Origin: Haloarcula pellucida
GTDB taxonomy: Archaea; Halobacteriota; Halobacteria; Halobacteriales; Haloarculaceae
Length of the DNA stretch: 64,000 nt
Direction of reading: 5' to 3'
Assembly: GCF_014647235.1 (NCBI RefSeq)
Contig: NZ_BMOU01000002.1
Location: forward strand, 558,417-622,416
In this document: piece by piece, positions 47,446 to 56,117 of the stretch
Numbering within the stretch: the first letter of the stretch is position 1
How the letters are laid out: every line of letters starts with the position of its first letter
Made by a program: the position numbers and the translations under genes
The notes under the pieces: generated by a model
What the model was told of the DNA's origin: nothing
The model's database searches: none
Seen by the model: only the letters and a program-made list of their open reading frames with translations

Positions 47446-48642
47446 ATGCCGATGGGAGTATCGACGGGGCACGCAGCAGTCGTCATCGCCAACGGATCAC
47501 CGGGAAGTATCGCCGCCGTCCGCTCGCTGGGTCGGCGCGGGGTCGATACGATCGTCGCGTCGGACCTCACCGCGCCACCGAGTGCCCGCTCGCGCCACTG
47601 CGACGAGTTCGTCCCGCTTCCGGAGCCGACAGACCCCGACGACTACGCGGCGGCGCTCCTCTCGCTGGCTCGTCGGCCCGACGTCCGAACTATCCTCCCC
47701 GGGCGCGAACAGGACATCTTCGTCCTCGCGAGCCACCGCGACGCGTTCGCCGACCACGTGACACCGTTCTGGCCGGACTTCGAGACGGTCCGGGAGACAC
47801 ACGACCGGTTGTCGCTGTTCGCGACGGCGGCGGCGACCGACGCCCCAATCCCGACGACCGAACCGCTGGACGCGGTCACGGACTGGTCCGGCGAGCGTAT
47901 CGTCAAGTCGCGGTACGCGCTGCTGACGGACGCGTACGACCGAGCTATCCCCTCACGCGACCTGCACAAGCCGCCGTCGACGGTGTACCTCGAACCGGGC
48001 CAGACACCCGACCGACAGGCGCTCGTCGAGCGAATGGAACACGTGCCGGTCACACAGTCGTACGTCGGGGGAACGGAGTACTCCTTCCGGGCGCTGTACG
48101 ATCACGGCGACCCGGTGCTGACGAGCCAGATTCGCCAGCACCGCGGCTACAAGTACACCGGCGGCGCCAGCGTCTACCGGGAGTCCATCTTCGACCCGCG
48201 TCTCGAACGGTCCGGACGCGCGCTGCTGGACGCACTCGACTGGCACGGCCCTGCGGAAGTGGAGTTCCGTCGCCCGGCAGACGGCGACGAGTACCTCCTG
48301 ATGGAGGTCAACCCGCGGCTCTGGGCCTCGCTGTCCTGTGACATTCGCGCCGGGGTCGACTATCCGTGGGTGCTCTGGCGCCTCGCCGGCGACGACCCGG
48401 TGCCCGAGACCACCGACTACGAGACGGGCGTCGGGACGCACCTCCTCCGTGGTGAGGTGTCCTATCTCTACAGCCTCTGGACACACGACTGCCCACTGGT
48501 CGACCCGCCCAGTCCATCGACGGCGATCCGGAACCTCATCGCGTCGTTCCGCCGCCACCCCGACTGTGACTACTTCTCGCCGTCGGACCCGTGGCCGTTC
48601 GTCCGCGACGTCCGTCTGGCCATCCGGTCCCACCTTCCGTGA
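47446..48642 (+). CDS. ATP-grasp domain ligase
   Basis: 398 residues. N-terminal Rossmann-like pre-ATP-grasp part ('AVVIANGSPGSIAAVRSLGR', 'DVRTILPGREQDIFVL'), followed by an ATP-grasp core with 'GERIVKSRYALLTD', 'VTQSYVGGTEYSFRALYDHG' and the metal-binding 'YLLMEVNPRLWASL' near residue 285. These resemble carbamoyl-phosphate-synthase-like and carboxylate-amine ligases of the type fused or linked to surface polysaccharide or lipid genes. A second ATG two codons later is also possible. No partner gene is adjacent, so the substrates stay open. Confidence 0.78.
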   Translation: MPMGVSTGHAAVVIANGSPGSIAAVRSLGRRGVDTIVASDLTAPPSARSRHCDEFVPLPEPTDPDDYAAALLSLARRPDVRTILPGREQDIFVLASHRDAFADHVTPFWPDFETVRETHDRLSLFATAAATDAPIPTTEPLDAVTDWSGERIVKSRYALLTDAYDRAIPSRDLHKPPSTVYLEPGQTPDRQALVERMEHVPVTQSYVGGTEYSFRALYDHGDPVLTSQIRQHRGYKYTGGASVYRESIFDPRLERSGRALLDALDWHGPAEVEFRRPADGDEYLLMEVNPRLWASLSCDIRAGVDYPWVLWRLAGDDPVPETTDYETGVGTHLLRGEVSYLYSLWTHDCPLVDPPSPSTAIRNLIASFRRHPDCDYFSPSDPWPFVRDVRLAIRSHLP

Positions 48643-48682
48643 CCGCGCCACACCCCACCACGGCGCCGCCGAAGCGAAGCCC

Positions 48683-48692
48683 TTAATTAAAA
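48683..48692 (+). promoter_or_regulatory. TATA-like box of tRNA-Pro
   Basis: 'ttaattaaaa' is 22-31 bases before the first base of the tRNA, the expected distance for an archaeal TATA box. Confidence 0.65.
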
Positions 48693-48713
48693 CACCCTCC
48701 TCCTCCCGAGTGC

Positions 48714-48784
48714 GGGACCGTGGGGTAGCGGTATCCTCTGCCGATGGGGTCGGTAGGACCTGAGTTCGAATCTCGGCGGTCCCA
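48714..48784 (+). tRNA. tRNA-Pro (anticodon GGG)
   Basis: The 71-base sequence folds as a cloverleaf: acceptor 'gggaccg' (48714-48720) pairs with 'cggtccc' (48777-48783) with discriminator A48784; the T arm is 'ctgag ttcgaat ctcgg'; the anticodon stem 'tgccg/cggta' carries the loop 'atggggt', giving anticodon GGG, which reads CCC and CCU. There is no intron and the CCA tail is not encoded. An AT-rich TATA box lies upstream. Confidence 0.93.
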
Positions 48785-48850
48785 CTCCAAATTTACTCAG
48801 ACGCCAACATCTGTACGCTCAGCGTTGTTTCTCCGTAGCTCGGATCGGAA

Positions 48851-49180
48851 TCAGAACATGTCGTATATCTCTCCGGCGAAGAATTCGGCGTTTTCGTGGC
48901 CGTGATACCGAATCTGTTCAGTTTCTCTATCGTAGTCGACCCAGCCTCTGCTGGTGAGTTTCGGTAGATGGGTGTGATGGAGTTGTACCCGTACCTGCTT
49001 GCGGCATTGGTCTGGAACTCGATTCTCGATATAGGTCACCAGTTCGGCTACTTCCGCAGTATCCTCTTCGAGACAGTCCTCGAAATAGTGGATTATTTCG
49101 CGCCGAACGTGATGGCTCAAGGTGTCTAAGAGGTCGTTTATCGCGGGGGCCTTGTTCGGATAGCAGTCCTGAAGCGACAT
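48851..49180 (-). CDS. Winged-helix regulator-like protein (DUF7344-like)
   Basis: 109 residues. 'NDLLDTLSHHVRREIIHYFE' is a first helix of ArsR-like haloarchaeal regulators, then 'AELVTYIENR', 'VRVQLHHTHLPKLTSRGWVD' and the wing 'YDRETEQIRYHGHENA'. The HHTHLPKL segment is a hallmark of this expanded family. The gene stands alone; the target is not apparent. The protein has no ligand domain. Confidence 0.8.
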   Translation of the reverse strand: MSLQDCYPNKAPAINDLLDTLSHHVRREIIHYFEDCLEEDTAEVAELVTYIENRVPDQCRKQVRVQLHHTHLPKLTSRGWVDYDRETEQIRYHGHENAEFFAGEIYDMF

Positions 49181-49641
49181 CTGGATGGCGTGATTTTACA
49201 ACCACGGTGATAAACGCTCCGACCGTTAACTAGTAACACGATTGTACTCTGTTATAGGACCCGCATATCTCACCTCTCCGCCTGCTGCGGTTTCATTCGA
49301 GTGGGACATCGGGAATCCGATGTCGCGCCCGACGCAGTCCGTTCGAGGGCGAAGCCGTCGCAGTTCGAGGCTGGAGCGGGGCTCCATCTGGCCGATACGC
49401 TCGGAGAGCAATACGGCAGCGGTACGGGTCGACGATGCCGATCTCGGGGGTCGTGTTCGACGCCGAACTCCGGAGCGGCGTCAGTCCCCGACGAGAGACG
49501 CGTCGTTGCCGAGGTACCTGACAGGCAAGTCGTCGTCGGTAGCCCGAAAACGTCGTGCGGCACTCGCCCGCTGTAGTCTGCGAGCGGCAGCTGTCAGTTC
49601 GTGTGTGTCGACGGCGGCCGAATCGGGACGTGGGAGCCGAG
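49181..49641. other. Intergenic region without a supported gene
   Basis: Several open frames exist on both strands in this GC-rich part, but none has a family match, a good start or a consistent codon pattern. On the minus strand two adjacent segments in one frame (49226-49411 and 49481-49798) end in 'GGEVRYAGPITEYNRV', faintly like the wing of the regulator family next door, so a degraded paralogue is possible, not shown. Confidence 0.4.
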
Positions 49642-49905
49642 CTATCGCCGCGTGATTTCGATGAGGCCGCGCTGTATCGCGTCCTCGAACCGCTCGTCTA
49701 AGCGCATCGACTCCCAGTCTTCGGGAAGTTCGTCGTCGGGAAGCGAGTTCAGGGAGTCGACGAGCGAGCGATGGAGAAAGCGGCCGTTCCGGCCGCACTC
49801 GTCACAGGTCCGGATGATGGACCGGATTTCGAACGGGCGCTCGACCGTCGTTTGGCAGTTCGAACAGACGTACGTCTCGGACACGAGACGGGATTGTACC
49901 TCCAC
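49642..49905 (-). CDS. Small zinc-ribbon protein, 87 residues
   Basis: Starts at a GTG (49905), because no in-frame ATG lies nearby. Zinc ribbon 'YVCSNCQTTVERPFEIRSII' followed by 'CDECG' gives a CxxC-x15-CxxC cluster at about residues 14-36, then a helical acidic C-terminus ('LNSLPDDELPEDWESMR', 'AIQRGLIEITRR'). It resembles the N-terminal zinc ribbon of MCM-type or TFIIB-like proteins but is too short for either. Divergent from the TM-helix protein gene, 65 bases apart. Confidence 0.65.
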   Translation of the reverse strand: MEVQSRLVSETYVCSNCQTTVERPFEIRSIIRTCDECGRNGRFLHRSLVDSLNSLPDDELPEDWESMRLDERFEDAIQRGLIEITRR

Positions 49906-49970
49906 CCATTCGTGTGTTGTGACTCGCGGGCGGGTCGTCCGGTGCTCACACGTTTGATTCCACCAAGCAG

Positions 49971-51029
49971 ATGTCAGAACTCATTTATAACCCCGGCCTG
50001 ATTGAGACGCTGGGGTTACCACAGATGATCTCTGGTACGGGGGTAAGATCCCTGCTGTTGCAGACTGGAATCGGACCGATAGATGCGATCATCGGTCTGT
50101 TCGTGAGTATCGTACTCGGAATCGTGAACTTCGCCGCGCAGGTCTTGCCGACGGTGTTGCTGGCGCTGCTCGTCCTCGGCGTGGGATACGTCGTCGCCGA
50201 CCGTCTCGACACGTTCGTCTTCGAGTGGGCCCTCGAAAACGACGTCGACGGAAAGGCCGGTGACACACCGGCGAGCGCAGTGGTCGCGGACGAGGACGGC
50301 GTCGCCACCGCCGCCGGGCAGTTGGTTCGGTATCTGGTGCTGGTGGTGGCCGTCGTGGCCGCGATTCGCGTCCTGAATCTCTCTGAACTGCAGGAACTGC
50401 TCGACATCGTCATCGGCTACGTGCCGAACGTCGTCGCGGCGGCCGTGTTACTGGTCGTCGGGTTCGGTGTGGGGCGCATCGTCCGGTCGCTGGTGCCGGG
50501 ACTCGTCGACCGGACAGCCCTCGGCGACTCGTTCCCGACGACGCACTTCGGCCGCGTCGTCGACGCCGATGGGGGAACCGTCGGTCGACTCGCCGGCATC
50601 GCCGTCGAGTACTACGTCTATCTCGTGACGCTGTACGTCGTCGCGGCCACGCTGGCAATCGGGTCGGTCGCCGGGGTACTCGGTGCCGCCGTCAGTTACG
50701 TCCCGACACTGCTCGGTGCGCTGGTGTTGCTCCTGCTGGGGGCCATCGTCGCCGACTACGTCGGGACCGTGGTCCGCGGCGTCGACGAAGTCGCGGACTC
50801 GCCGTTCGAGTCCCTCGTCACCGGCGGTGTGCAGGCCGTCGTCTACCTGTTCACCGTCGTCATCGCACTGGACGTCGCGGGCGTCGACGCGACCCTTCTG
50901 GGACTGCTGTTGCTCGCGGTCGTGCTCCCTGTTGGACTGGCGTTCGCGCTGGCCTTTGGCCTCTCGGTGGGCTACGGCGGGCAGGACTACGTCGAGCAGT
51001 ACCTCGGCACCGACGAAGCCGCGGAGTAA
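49971..51029 (+). CDS. Conserved TM-helix protein (mechanosensitive-channel-related membrane part)
   Basis: 352 residues and mostly hydrophobic. Pairs of helices recur: 'VLPTVLLALLVLGVGYVVAD', 'VPNVVAAAVLLVVGFGVGRI', 'VPTLLGALVLLLLGAIVADY'. These 'P..l.a.lllllG.ivad' units are the repeat seen in the conserved TM-helix family (PF05552-like), often found in MscS-like proteins without the beta domain. Three such repeats can be counted, near residues 65, 145 and 240. It ends in 'YVEQYLGTDEAAE'. No other motif; monocistronic. Confidence 0.78.
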   Translation: MSELIYNPGLIETLGLPQMISGTGVRSLLLQTGIGPIDAIIGLFVSIVLGIVNFAAQVLPTVLLALLVLGVGYVVADRLDTFVFEWALENDVDGKAGDTPASAVVADEDGVATAAGQLVRYLVLVVAVVAAIRVLNLSELQELLDIVIGYVPNVVAAAVLLVVGFGVGRIVRSLVPGLVDRTALGDSFPTTHFGRVVDADGGTVGRLAGIAVEYYVYLVTLYVVAATLAIGSVAGVLGAAVSYVPTLLGALVLLLLGAIVADYVGTVVRGVDEVADSPFESLVTGGVQAVVYLFTVVIALDVAGVDATLLGLLLLAVVLPVGLAFALAFGLSVGYGGQDYVEQYLGTDEAAE

Positions 51030-51201
51030 GGCGCTGCCTTCGAGGACGGCCGGTTCGGCCGTCGATTCGACCGGCGCCGACCACCGTTCTTGCAGTCTTC
51101 TCGATAGACCGACCGAGAGCACCGCGTTCGTGACCGCGTCGGTCACGCTGTCGACGCCCGACGAAGCGCCGGAAAAACGAGGCTCGGTTTCGCTCGCCGA
51201 C

Positions 51202-52941
51202 TCAGTCCCACTTCGCGCCGGGGTTCGTCACGGCGCCGTTGGCCGCAGAGCCGAAGTCGCGGTGGTACTTCGCCAGCACGCCGTTCGTGTAGGTCGGTTC
51301 GGGGTCGTCGCGGTCGGCAAGTCGCTGTTCGATTTCCTCGTCGGAGAGGTCGATCGACAGTTCGTGGTCGTCGATGTCGATGGTGATGGTGTCGCCGTCT
51401 TCGAGGGCGGCGATGGGGCCGCCGACGAAGGCTTCGGGGGCGACGTGACCGATCGAGAAGCCACGCGTCGCGCCGGAGAAGCGCCCGTCGGTCAGTAGCG
51501 CCACGTCATCGGAGTGGCCCTGTCCGGCGACGGCGGAGGTGACGCCCAGCATCTCGCGCATACCGGGGCCGCCGCGGGGCCCCTCGTTGCGGATGACGAT
51601 GGCGTCACCGGTCTCGATGTTCCCCTCCTGTACGTACTGCATGGCGCTCGACTCCTCCTCGAAGACGCGGACCGGCCCCTCGTGGTGGAGGTGGTCCTCG
51701 CCGGTAATCTTGATGACCGCGCCGTCGGGCGCGAGGTTGCCCGAGAGGATGCGGATGGCCCCGCGCTCGTGGATGGGGTCGTCGACGGGGTAGAGGTAGT
51801 CGACGTCCAGTTCGTCGATGCGCGGCGGGTCGACGGCTTCGAGTTCCTCGGCCATCGTGTTGCCGGTCACCGTCAGCGCGTCGCCGTGGAGGAGGTCGGC
51901 ATCGAGCAGGGCCTTCAGCACCACGGGAACGCCGCCGACCTCGTGGAGGTCGTTCATCACGCGCTCGCCGCCGGGCTGGAGATCCGCAATCTTGGGGGTG
52001 CGGGCGCTGATCTCGTTGAACCGCTCGATGTCGAGGTCGACGCCGGCCTCGGCGGCCAGCGCCAGCAGGTGGAGGACGGCGTTGGTCGACCCGCCGACGG
52101 CCACCTGTAGCGCGATGGCGTTCTCGAAGCTCTCGATGGTGAGGAAGTCGGAGGGGCGTCGGTCGTTCTCGACGACGTCGAGGACGAGTTCGCCGCTCTC
52201 GCGGGCCACGTCGTAGCGCGACTCGTGTTCGGCCGGCGGGGAGGCACTGCCCAGCGGTGCGAACCCGAGTGCTTCGGAGATGGAGGCCATCGTGTTCGCG
52301 GTGAACATCCCGCCACAGGACCCGGCCCCGGGACAGGCGTTGCGCTCCATCTCGTCGAGTTCGTCCTCGGACATGTCGCCGTCGGCGACGGCACCGACGC
52401 CCTCGAAGACGTTCTGGATGGTTATCTCACGGCCGCCGTGCTCGCCGGGCATGATAGAACCGCCGTAGAGGAAGACGCTCGGGAGGTCCGTGCGGATGGA
52501 GGCCATCATCATCCCGGGCATGTTCTTATCACAGCCACCGATGGTGACGAGGCCGTCCATGCGCTCGCCGAACGAGACGAGTTCGACGGAGTCGGCGATG
52601 ACCTCCCGGGAGATGAGCGAGGCCTTCATCCCTTCGGTCCCCATCGAGATGGCGTCGGAGATGGTGATGGTCCCGAACTCGATGGGCATCCCGCCGGCGT
52701 CGTCGATACCTTCGTAGGCGGCGTCGGCGACGTCGTCTAAGTGGACGTTACACGGCGTGATGTCGGCGGCGGGGTTGGCGACGCCGACCATCGGCGAAGC
52801 GAGGTCCTCGTCGTCGTAGCCCATCGCGCGGAACATCGCCCGGTGGGGGGCTTTCTCGATGCCCTCGGTGACTTCGTTACTCCGGAGGTCCGGGTCCTTC
52901 TCCCCGGGCTCTGCCGCGTCGTCGTGTTCCTGCTGGCTCAT
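51202..52941 (-). CDS. ilvD: Dihydroxy-acid dehydratase
   Basis: 579 residues. It dehydrates dihydroxy-acids to 2-oxo acids in valine, isoleucine and leucine synthesis. Iron-sulfur ligands are visible in '[16 protein letters not shown]' and '[16 protein letters not shown]', with the further Cys in '[16 protein letters not shown]'; the C-terminal barrel has '[20 protein letters not shown]' (active-site Ser). A Gly/Asp-rich acidic surface is usual. Start MSQQEHDD at 52941 is preferred because a TATA-like 'cttaag' lies 26-31 bases upstream. Its pathway partners are not in the window. The 172 bases after its stop hold no gene I can support. Confidence 0.95.
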   Translation of the reverse strand: MSQQEHDDAAEPGEKDPDLRSNEVTEGIEKAPHRAMFRAMGYDDEDLASPMVGVANPAADITPCNVHLDDVADAAYEGIDDAGGMPIEFGTITISDAISMGTEGMKASLISREVIADSVELVSFGERMDGLVTIGGCDKNMPGMMMASIRTDLPSVFLYGGSIMPGEHGGREITIQNVFEGVGAVADGDMSEDELDEMERNACPGAGSCGGMFTANTMASISEALGFAPLGSASPPAEHESRYDVARESGELVLDVVENDRRPSDFLTIESFENAIALQVAVGGSTNAVLHLLALAAEAGVDLDIERFNEISARTPKIADLQPGGERVMNDLHEVGGVPVVLKALLDADLLHGDALTVTGNTMAEELEAVDPPRIDELDVDYLYPVDDPIHERGAIRILSGNLAPDGAVIKITGEDHLHHEGPVRVFEEESSAMQYVQEGNIETGDAIVIRNEGPRGGPGMREMLGVTSAVAGQGHSDDVALLTDGRFSGATRGFSIGHVAPEAFVGGPIAALEDGDTITIDIDDHELSIDLSDEEIEQRLADRDDPEPTYTNGVLAKYHRDFGSAANGAVTNPGAKWD

Positions 52942-52965
52942 ACTTCGAGCATGGCAACGGGGCAT

Positions 52966-52971
52966 CTTAAG
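52966..52971 (-). promoter_or_regulatory. TATA-like box of ilvD
   Basis: 'cttaag' (minus strand 'cttaag' as well, being a palindrome) lies 26-31 bases upstream of the ilvD ATG at 52941. Confidence 0.45.
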
Positions 52972-53063
52972 CGCCTTGTACTAATGATAGCGTTCCTCAC
53001 GTCCCCGTGGTGAATCCGGCCGCTGGCAGTAGCTTCTTTCCGTGGCGTCTCCAACCCCGCGAC

Positions 53064-54029
53064 ATGGCGACGGTCACCACGGCGGCGCGACTCCACTTCG
53101 GCTTCCAGAACCTCTCGCTCGCACACGAACGACTGTACGGCGGGGTCGGACTGGCGCTCGACGAGCCACGACTGGTCGTCGAGGCCCACCCGGCGGACGT
53201 GGTCGACTGCAACGACGCGGCCGCCGAACCGTACGTCCGACGGGCCGTCGACGCGCTGGGTGTCTCGGGTGTGTGCGTTCAGATCGAAGAGCGGTTCCCG
53301 CGACACGTCGGCCTCGGGAGCGGCACGCAACTCGCGCTCGCCACCCTCGTCGCCGTCGCTCGCGCCCACGACACGACGGCAGACGCCCGTACGTACGCGC
53401 CGAGACTGGGTCGGGGTGGCCGGAGCGGTATCGGCGTCGCCACGTTCGAACGGGGCGGGTTCGTCGTCGACGGCGGCCACCCGACCGAGCGGTTCACCGC
53501 CGAACCGCCGGCCGAGGGCGACTGGGAGGTGCCGCCGATTCTGGCCCGCCACGACGTGCCCGCCCACTGGCGGTTCGTCCTCGTCGTCCCCGACACCGAC
53601 CCCGGCCAGCACGGGAGCGAGGAGGACCAGAGCATGCGACAGGCCGTCGAACGGGCCGACCCCGGCATCGCAGACGAGATAGCCACACTCCTCACCCGGC
53701 GACTCCTCCCGGCCATCGGGACCCGTGACCGCCGGCAGTTCGGACAGGCCGCGGCCCGACTCGGGCGACTCAACGGCGCGTGGTACGCCGACGAGCAAGG
53801 CGGCGTCTACCGACCGCCAGCGGGCACCATCGTCGAGCGTCTCTCGGACGAACCGGCCGTGACCGGCGCTGGCCAGTCATCGTGGGGGCCGACGGTGTGG
53901 GGCCTGACCGACACCGACGGCGTCGACGCGGCCCGAGAAGCGGGCCGGACCGCCCTCGACGCCGCTGGCGTCGGCGGCGACGTCCACGTGGTCGCTCCAC
54001 GGAATACGGGCGCAACACTGGACGAGTGA
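53064..54029 (+). CDS. Beta-ribofuranosylaminobenzene 5'-phosphate synthase-like GHMP protein
   Basis: 321 residues. Start MATVTTAARLHFGF is the hallmark N-terminus of the beta-RFAP synthase family; the ATP-like GHMP motif is 'FPRHVGLGSGTQLALATLVA' near residue 80, then 'GRSGIGVATFERGGFVVDGG' and 'GAGQSSWGPTVWGLTDTDG', which are family-specific. In methanogens the enzyme joins PRPP and 4-aminobenzoate or hydroxybenzoate in pterin cofactor synthesis. Haloarchaea make a folate-type pterin, so the product here is not sure. The upstream in-frame start at 53007 would add 19 residues with no match. Confidence 0.85.
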   Translation: MATVTTAARLHFGFQNLSLAHERLYGGVGLALDEPRLVVEAHPADVVDCNDAAAEPYVRRAVDALGVSGVCVQIEERFPRHVGLGSGTQLALATLVAVARAHDTTADARTYAPRLGRGGRSGIGVATFERGGFVVDGGHPTERFTAEPPAEGDWEVPPILARHDVPAHWRFVLVVPDTDPGQHGSEEDQSMRQAVERADPGIADEIATLLTRRLLPAIGTRDRRQFGQAAARLGRLNGAWYADEQGGVYRPPAGTIVERLSDEPAVTGAGQSSWGPTVWGLTDTDGVDAAREAGRTALDAAGVGGDVHVVAPRNTGATLDE

Positions 54030-54485
54030 CATTTTCTCCTCCCTGACGGGCGAGGATTTCTGAGCGTTGGGATAGTGAGGTACGCGACCCGCCTGTTCGC
54101 TCGGTGCAAAACCTGCGGTTTGGCCGCACACGGTTTGCGTCACGCTTCCGACCACAGCACGAACTCGTCTTGCTCGTGTCTCACTCACACGGTCAAGGGG
54201 ATACCGTGTTCCTCAGCCTTGTATGCAAGCAGGTTCGCGGCGCTCGCCTCCGAACTCAGCAACTCAAACGGGAACATTACATTTGGATGACTCGACAGCG
54301 CCACTCTTGCCCGCTACACTCAAACAGCGACAACTCTCCCCGACCAACGATCTACTTCCGAAGAGCGTCTCATCCATGAAATCGACTGTCGTGTGCCCAA
54401 ACTACAAAGCCAAACTTTCAAACAGAGCAGAACACGAACAGTCATTCCACAGAAATCATATATTTCTACTAAATACTGTACTGTA
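54030..54485. other. Intergenic region holding a transposon remnant, otherwise empty
   Basis: Outside the TnpB remnant, this 456-base stretch has only short frames without recognisable content. Its right part (from about 54280) is AT-rich like the orphan lipoprotein gene that follows and is unlike flanking chromosome. Confidence 0.5.
54045..54277 (-). pseudogene. tnpB: Decayed TnpB (IS1341/IS200-IS605 type) 3' remnant
   Basis: On the minus strand, the frame from about 54277 reads 'MFPFELLSSEASAANLLAYK' then 'AEEHGIPLTV' before a TGA at 54187. 'YKAEEHGIP' is the TnpB segment just before the zinc ribbon. Immediately after, in a different frame, 'TSSCCGRKRDANRV' and 'FCTER' match the degenerate zinc ribbon (TSxxCxxCGxKRDANRV). 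A deletion and frameshift separate them. The closing 'ILARQGGE' lies by the 3' end of the mptG-like gene. The element lost its N-terminal two thirds. Whether its RNA-guide end region remains active cannot be seen. Confidence 0.6.
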
Positions 54486-54926
54486 ATGAAACGCCGAAAG
54501 TTAGCGCTAACGCTCTGTTCCATGGTCCCACTGTCGCTTGCCGGTTGCTTCAGTTCCAACGACAGTGATGATGATTTAGGTGATAACACAAGTGAAGAGA
54601 CAGTCCAATCAAAAACCTCAACGATGGATCCAGAGTATTCACTTGCAATATTAGTTTTTAACGGAAGTGGGAATCTGCAGACAGGATCGATGGCCTTGAA
54701 ACATGACAACAAACAAATATATCAAAAGAAATTTGGTCTTGAACCGGATGATCAGAGAGGATTTGATACCGGTGTTAGCGATACAGGGTCGTTTGAGCTA
54801 CAGGTCGAATCGAACGATAGAAACGCAACGTTTCCAATAACTGTCACTCAGGAGGCTATAAAACTCGGATCGAATTACCAGGTGGTGATCGATGATAGCG
54901 GAATCACAGGTGCAATCCAGGAATGA
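54486..54926 (+). CDS. Orphan lipoprotein in AT-rich patch
   Basis: 146 residues from the ATG at 54486. N-terminus 'MKRRKLALTLCSMVPLSLAG' then Cys21 (lipobox LAGC), so a Sec- or Tat-exported lipoprotein; then an acidic linker and a beta-rich domain ('YSLAILVFNGSGNLQTGSMA', 'GSFELQVESNDRNATFPITV') with a strand pattern of a single Ig-like module. Base composition is markedly AT-rich relative to neighbours, and it has no family match I recognise. Next to a transposon remnant, so acquisition is likely. Confidence 0.68.
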   Translation: MKRRKLALTLCSMVPLSLAGCFSSNDSDDDLGDNTSEETVQSKTSTMDPEYSLAILVFNGSGNLQTGSMALKHDNKQIYQKKFGLEPDDQRGFDTGVSDTGSFELQVESNDRNATFPITVTQEAIKLGSNYQVVIDDSGITGAIQE

Positions 54927-55155
54927 TGAGGATCGCGTTACGGTTCAAAACTCAGCAGCCAAACGGACATCTCAATTACTAACTCATCTACTGGCTCACC
55001 GACAACGTACTTCCCAAGAGTGCCGATGAGCAGATGATCGCTGACGTGGAGCGCAACGAGTTCCGGCGGCCGAGCACTTGGGGCGTTCTGACTGTACTGA
55101 TAGCACCTCTCGATAGCACCACGGTAAGACACACTTACTGCTAGCAGGGCAAGCG

Positions 55156-55161
55156 TTTAAG
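55156..55161 (+). promoter_or_regulatory. TATA-like box of the RecA/KaiC-like ATPase gene
   Basis: 'tttaag' at 55156-55161 lies 24-29 bases before the ATG at 55185. It suggests a leaderless mRNA for the first gene of the cluster to TFS. Confidence 0.5.
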
Positions 55162-55184
55162 CGACCACACGGGTCAATGCGTGT

Positions 55185-56021
55185 ATGGAGCGTATCCCGT
55201 TCGGTGTCAAGCAACTTGATGCCATCATCAACGGCGGCGCACCGGCCGGTAGCGTCGTCCTGTTGGCCGGCGAGGCGGGGGCCGGGTCGCGGGAGTTCAT
55301 GCACACGAGTGCGGTCATCAACGGACTCAGCCGCGTCGACGAGGAGATGTACGACCTCTACTACGGGGGCCCGTCGGAGACGGCCCTGCCGCCGAAGGAG
55401 GTCCACTACATCTCCTTTACAGCAAGCGGGGAGCAACTGGCCTCGGAGATGCGACTCGCGATGGACGAGGACCTGCTAGAGACGGCGCTCTCGGGGATCG
55501 AGTTCCACGATATGTCCGAGCGGTACTTCCACATGAGTCCGGTGCCGCGGTCGTGGTACGCCGAGCAGACCCCGAAGATCGAGGACCTGCGGGCCAGACA
55601 CGAACGCGACGACCTGCTGGGGGCACTGGGGTCGAAACTCAGCGACGTGGCCGCGGGCAACCTCGTCGTCATCGACTCGCTGTCGGACCTCGTCAGCGCC
55701 ATGGGCGAGGACATCGACTGGGCCGACATCACCTTTCTCGTCGCGGGCCTCCAGAAGGCGGCCCACAAGTGGGGTGGGCTCATCCTCTTGCACCTCAACT
55801 ACGAGACGCTCTCTGGCGCCCGGCAGGGGCAGTTGAGCGACGCCGCCCACGGCACGATGGAGTTCTCGTGGGAGTCCGGCGGGTCGACGCGGGCCCGGAC
55901 GCTCGTCGTCAAGCAGTTCCGCGGCGTCCTCTCCCAGATAGAGGACGAGGATATCGTCCAGTTCGAGACGGAACTCGGCGACGCCGGGTTCGACATCAGC
56001 GACGTGCGCAAGATTCGGTGA
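55185..56021 (+). CDS. RecA/KaiC-like (HTR-like) protein with degenerate P-loop
   Basis: 278 residues. It starts 'MERIPFGVKQLDAIINGGAP', the opening of RadA/KaiC-like ATPases that act as clocks, recombinases or signal proteins. The expected Walker A GxxxxGK[ST] is replaced by 'LLAGEAGAGSREFMHT', i.e. Lys and Thr are changed, so ATP hydrolysis is doubtful. Walker B is kept: 'GNLVVIDSLSDLVSAM' near residue 160. 'LHLNYETLSGARQGQLSDAA' near residue 205 and 'RARTLVVKQFRGVL' are conserved in haloarchaeal HTR-like proteins (also compared with GvpD). It is the first of a run of genes on the plus strand to the Nudix gene. Confidence 0.82.
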   Translation: MERIPFGVKQLDAIINGGAPAGSVVLLAGEAGAGSREFMHTSAVINGLSRVDEEMYDLYYGGPSETALPPKEVHYISFTASGEQLASEMRLAMDEDLLETALSGIEFHDMSERYFHMSPVPRSWYAEQTPKIEDLRARHERDDLLGALGSKLSDVAAGNLVVIDSLSDLVSAMGEDIDWADITFLVAGLQKAAHKWGGLILLHLNYETLSGARQGQLSDAAHGTMEFSWESGGSTRARTLVVKQFRGVLSQIEDEDIVQFETELGDAGFDISDVRKIR

Positions 56022-56117
56022 GTCGGCACTCACGCCGTATCGCGGTCTTCGATGGTAGTTTCGCCGGCTGAAATAGGCGGCAAACCCTTAACTATCTAGT
56101 TCATAAGATGGTACGTA

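Noticed and set aside
48785-48850. Search for CCA, further tRNAs or a terminator beside tRNA-Pro
   Set aside because: The 3' flank reads 'ctccaaattt', with no CCA and no second cloverleaf; a T-rich end is too weak to call.
49226-49798. Two minus-strand frames in the same phase resembling a broken winged-helix regulator
   Set aside because: Only the last few residues recall the DUF7344-like wing; the rest looks random, so a pseudogene is not supported.
54938-55132. 64-codon minus-strand frame between the orphan lipoprotein and the RecA-like gene
   Set aside because: It is hydrophobic at its end and could be a relic, but no start context, promoter or match was seen, so no gene is called.
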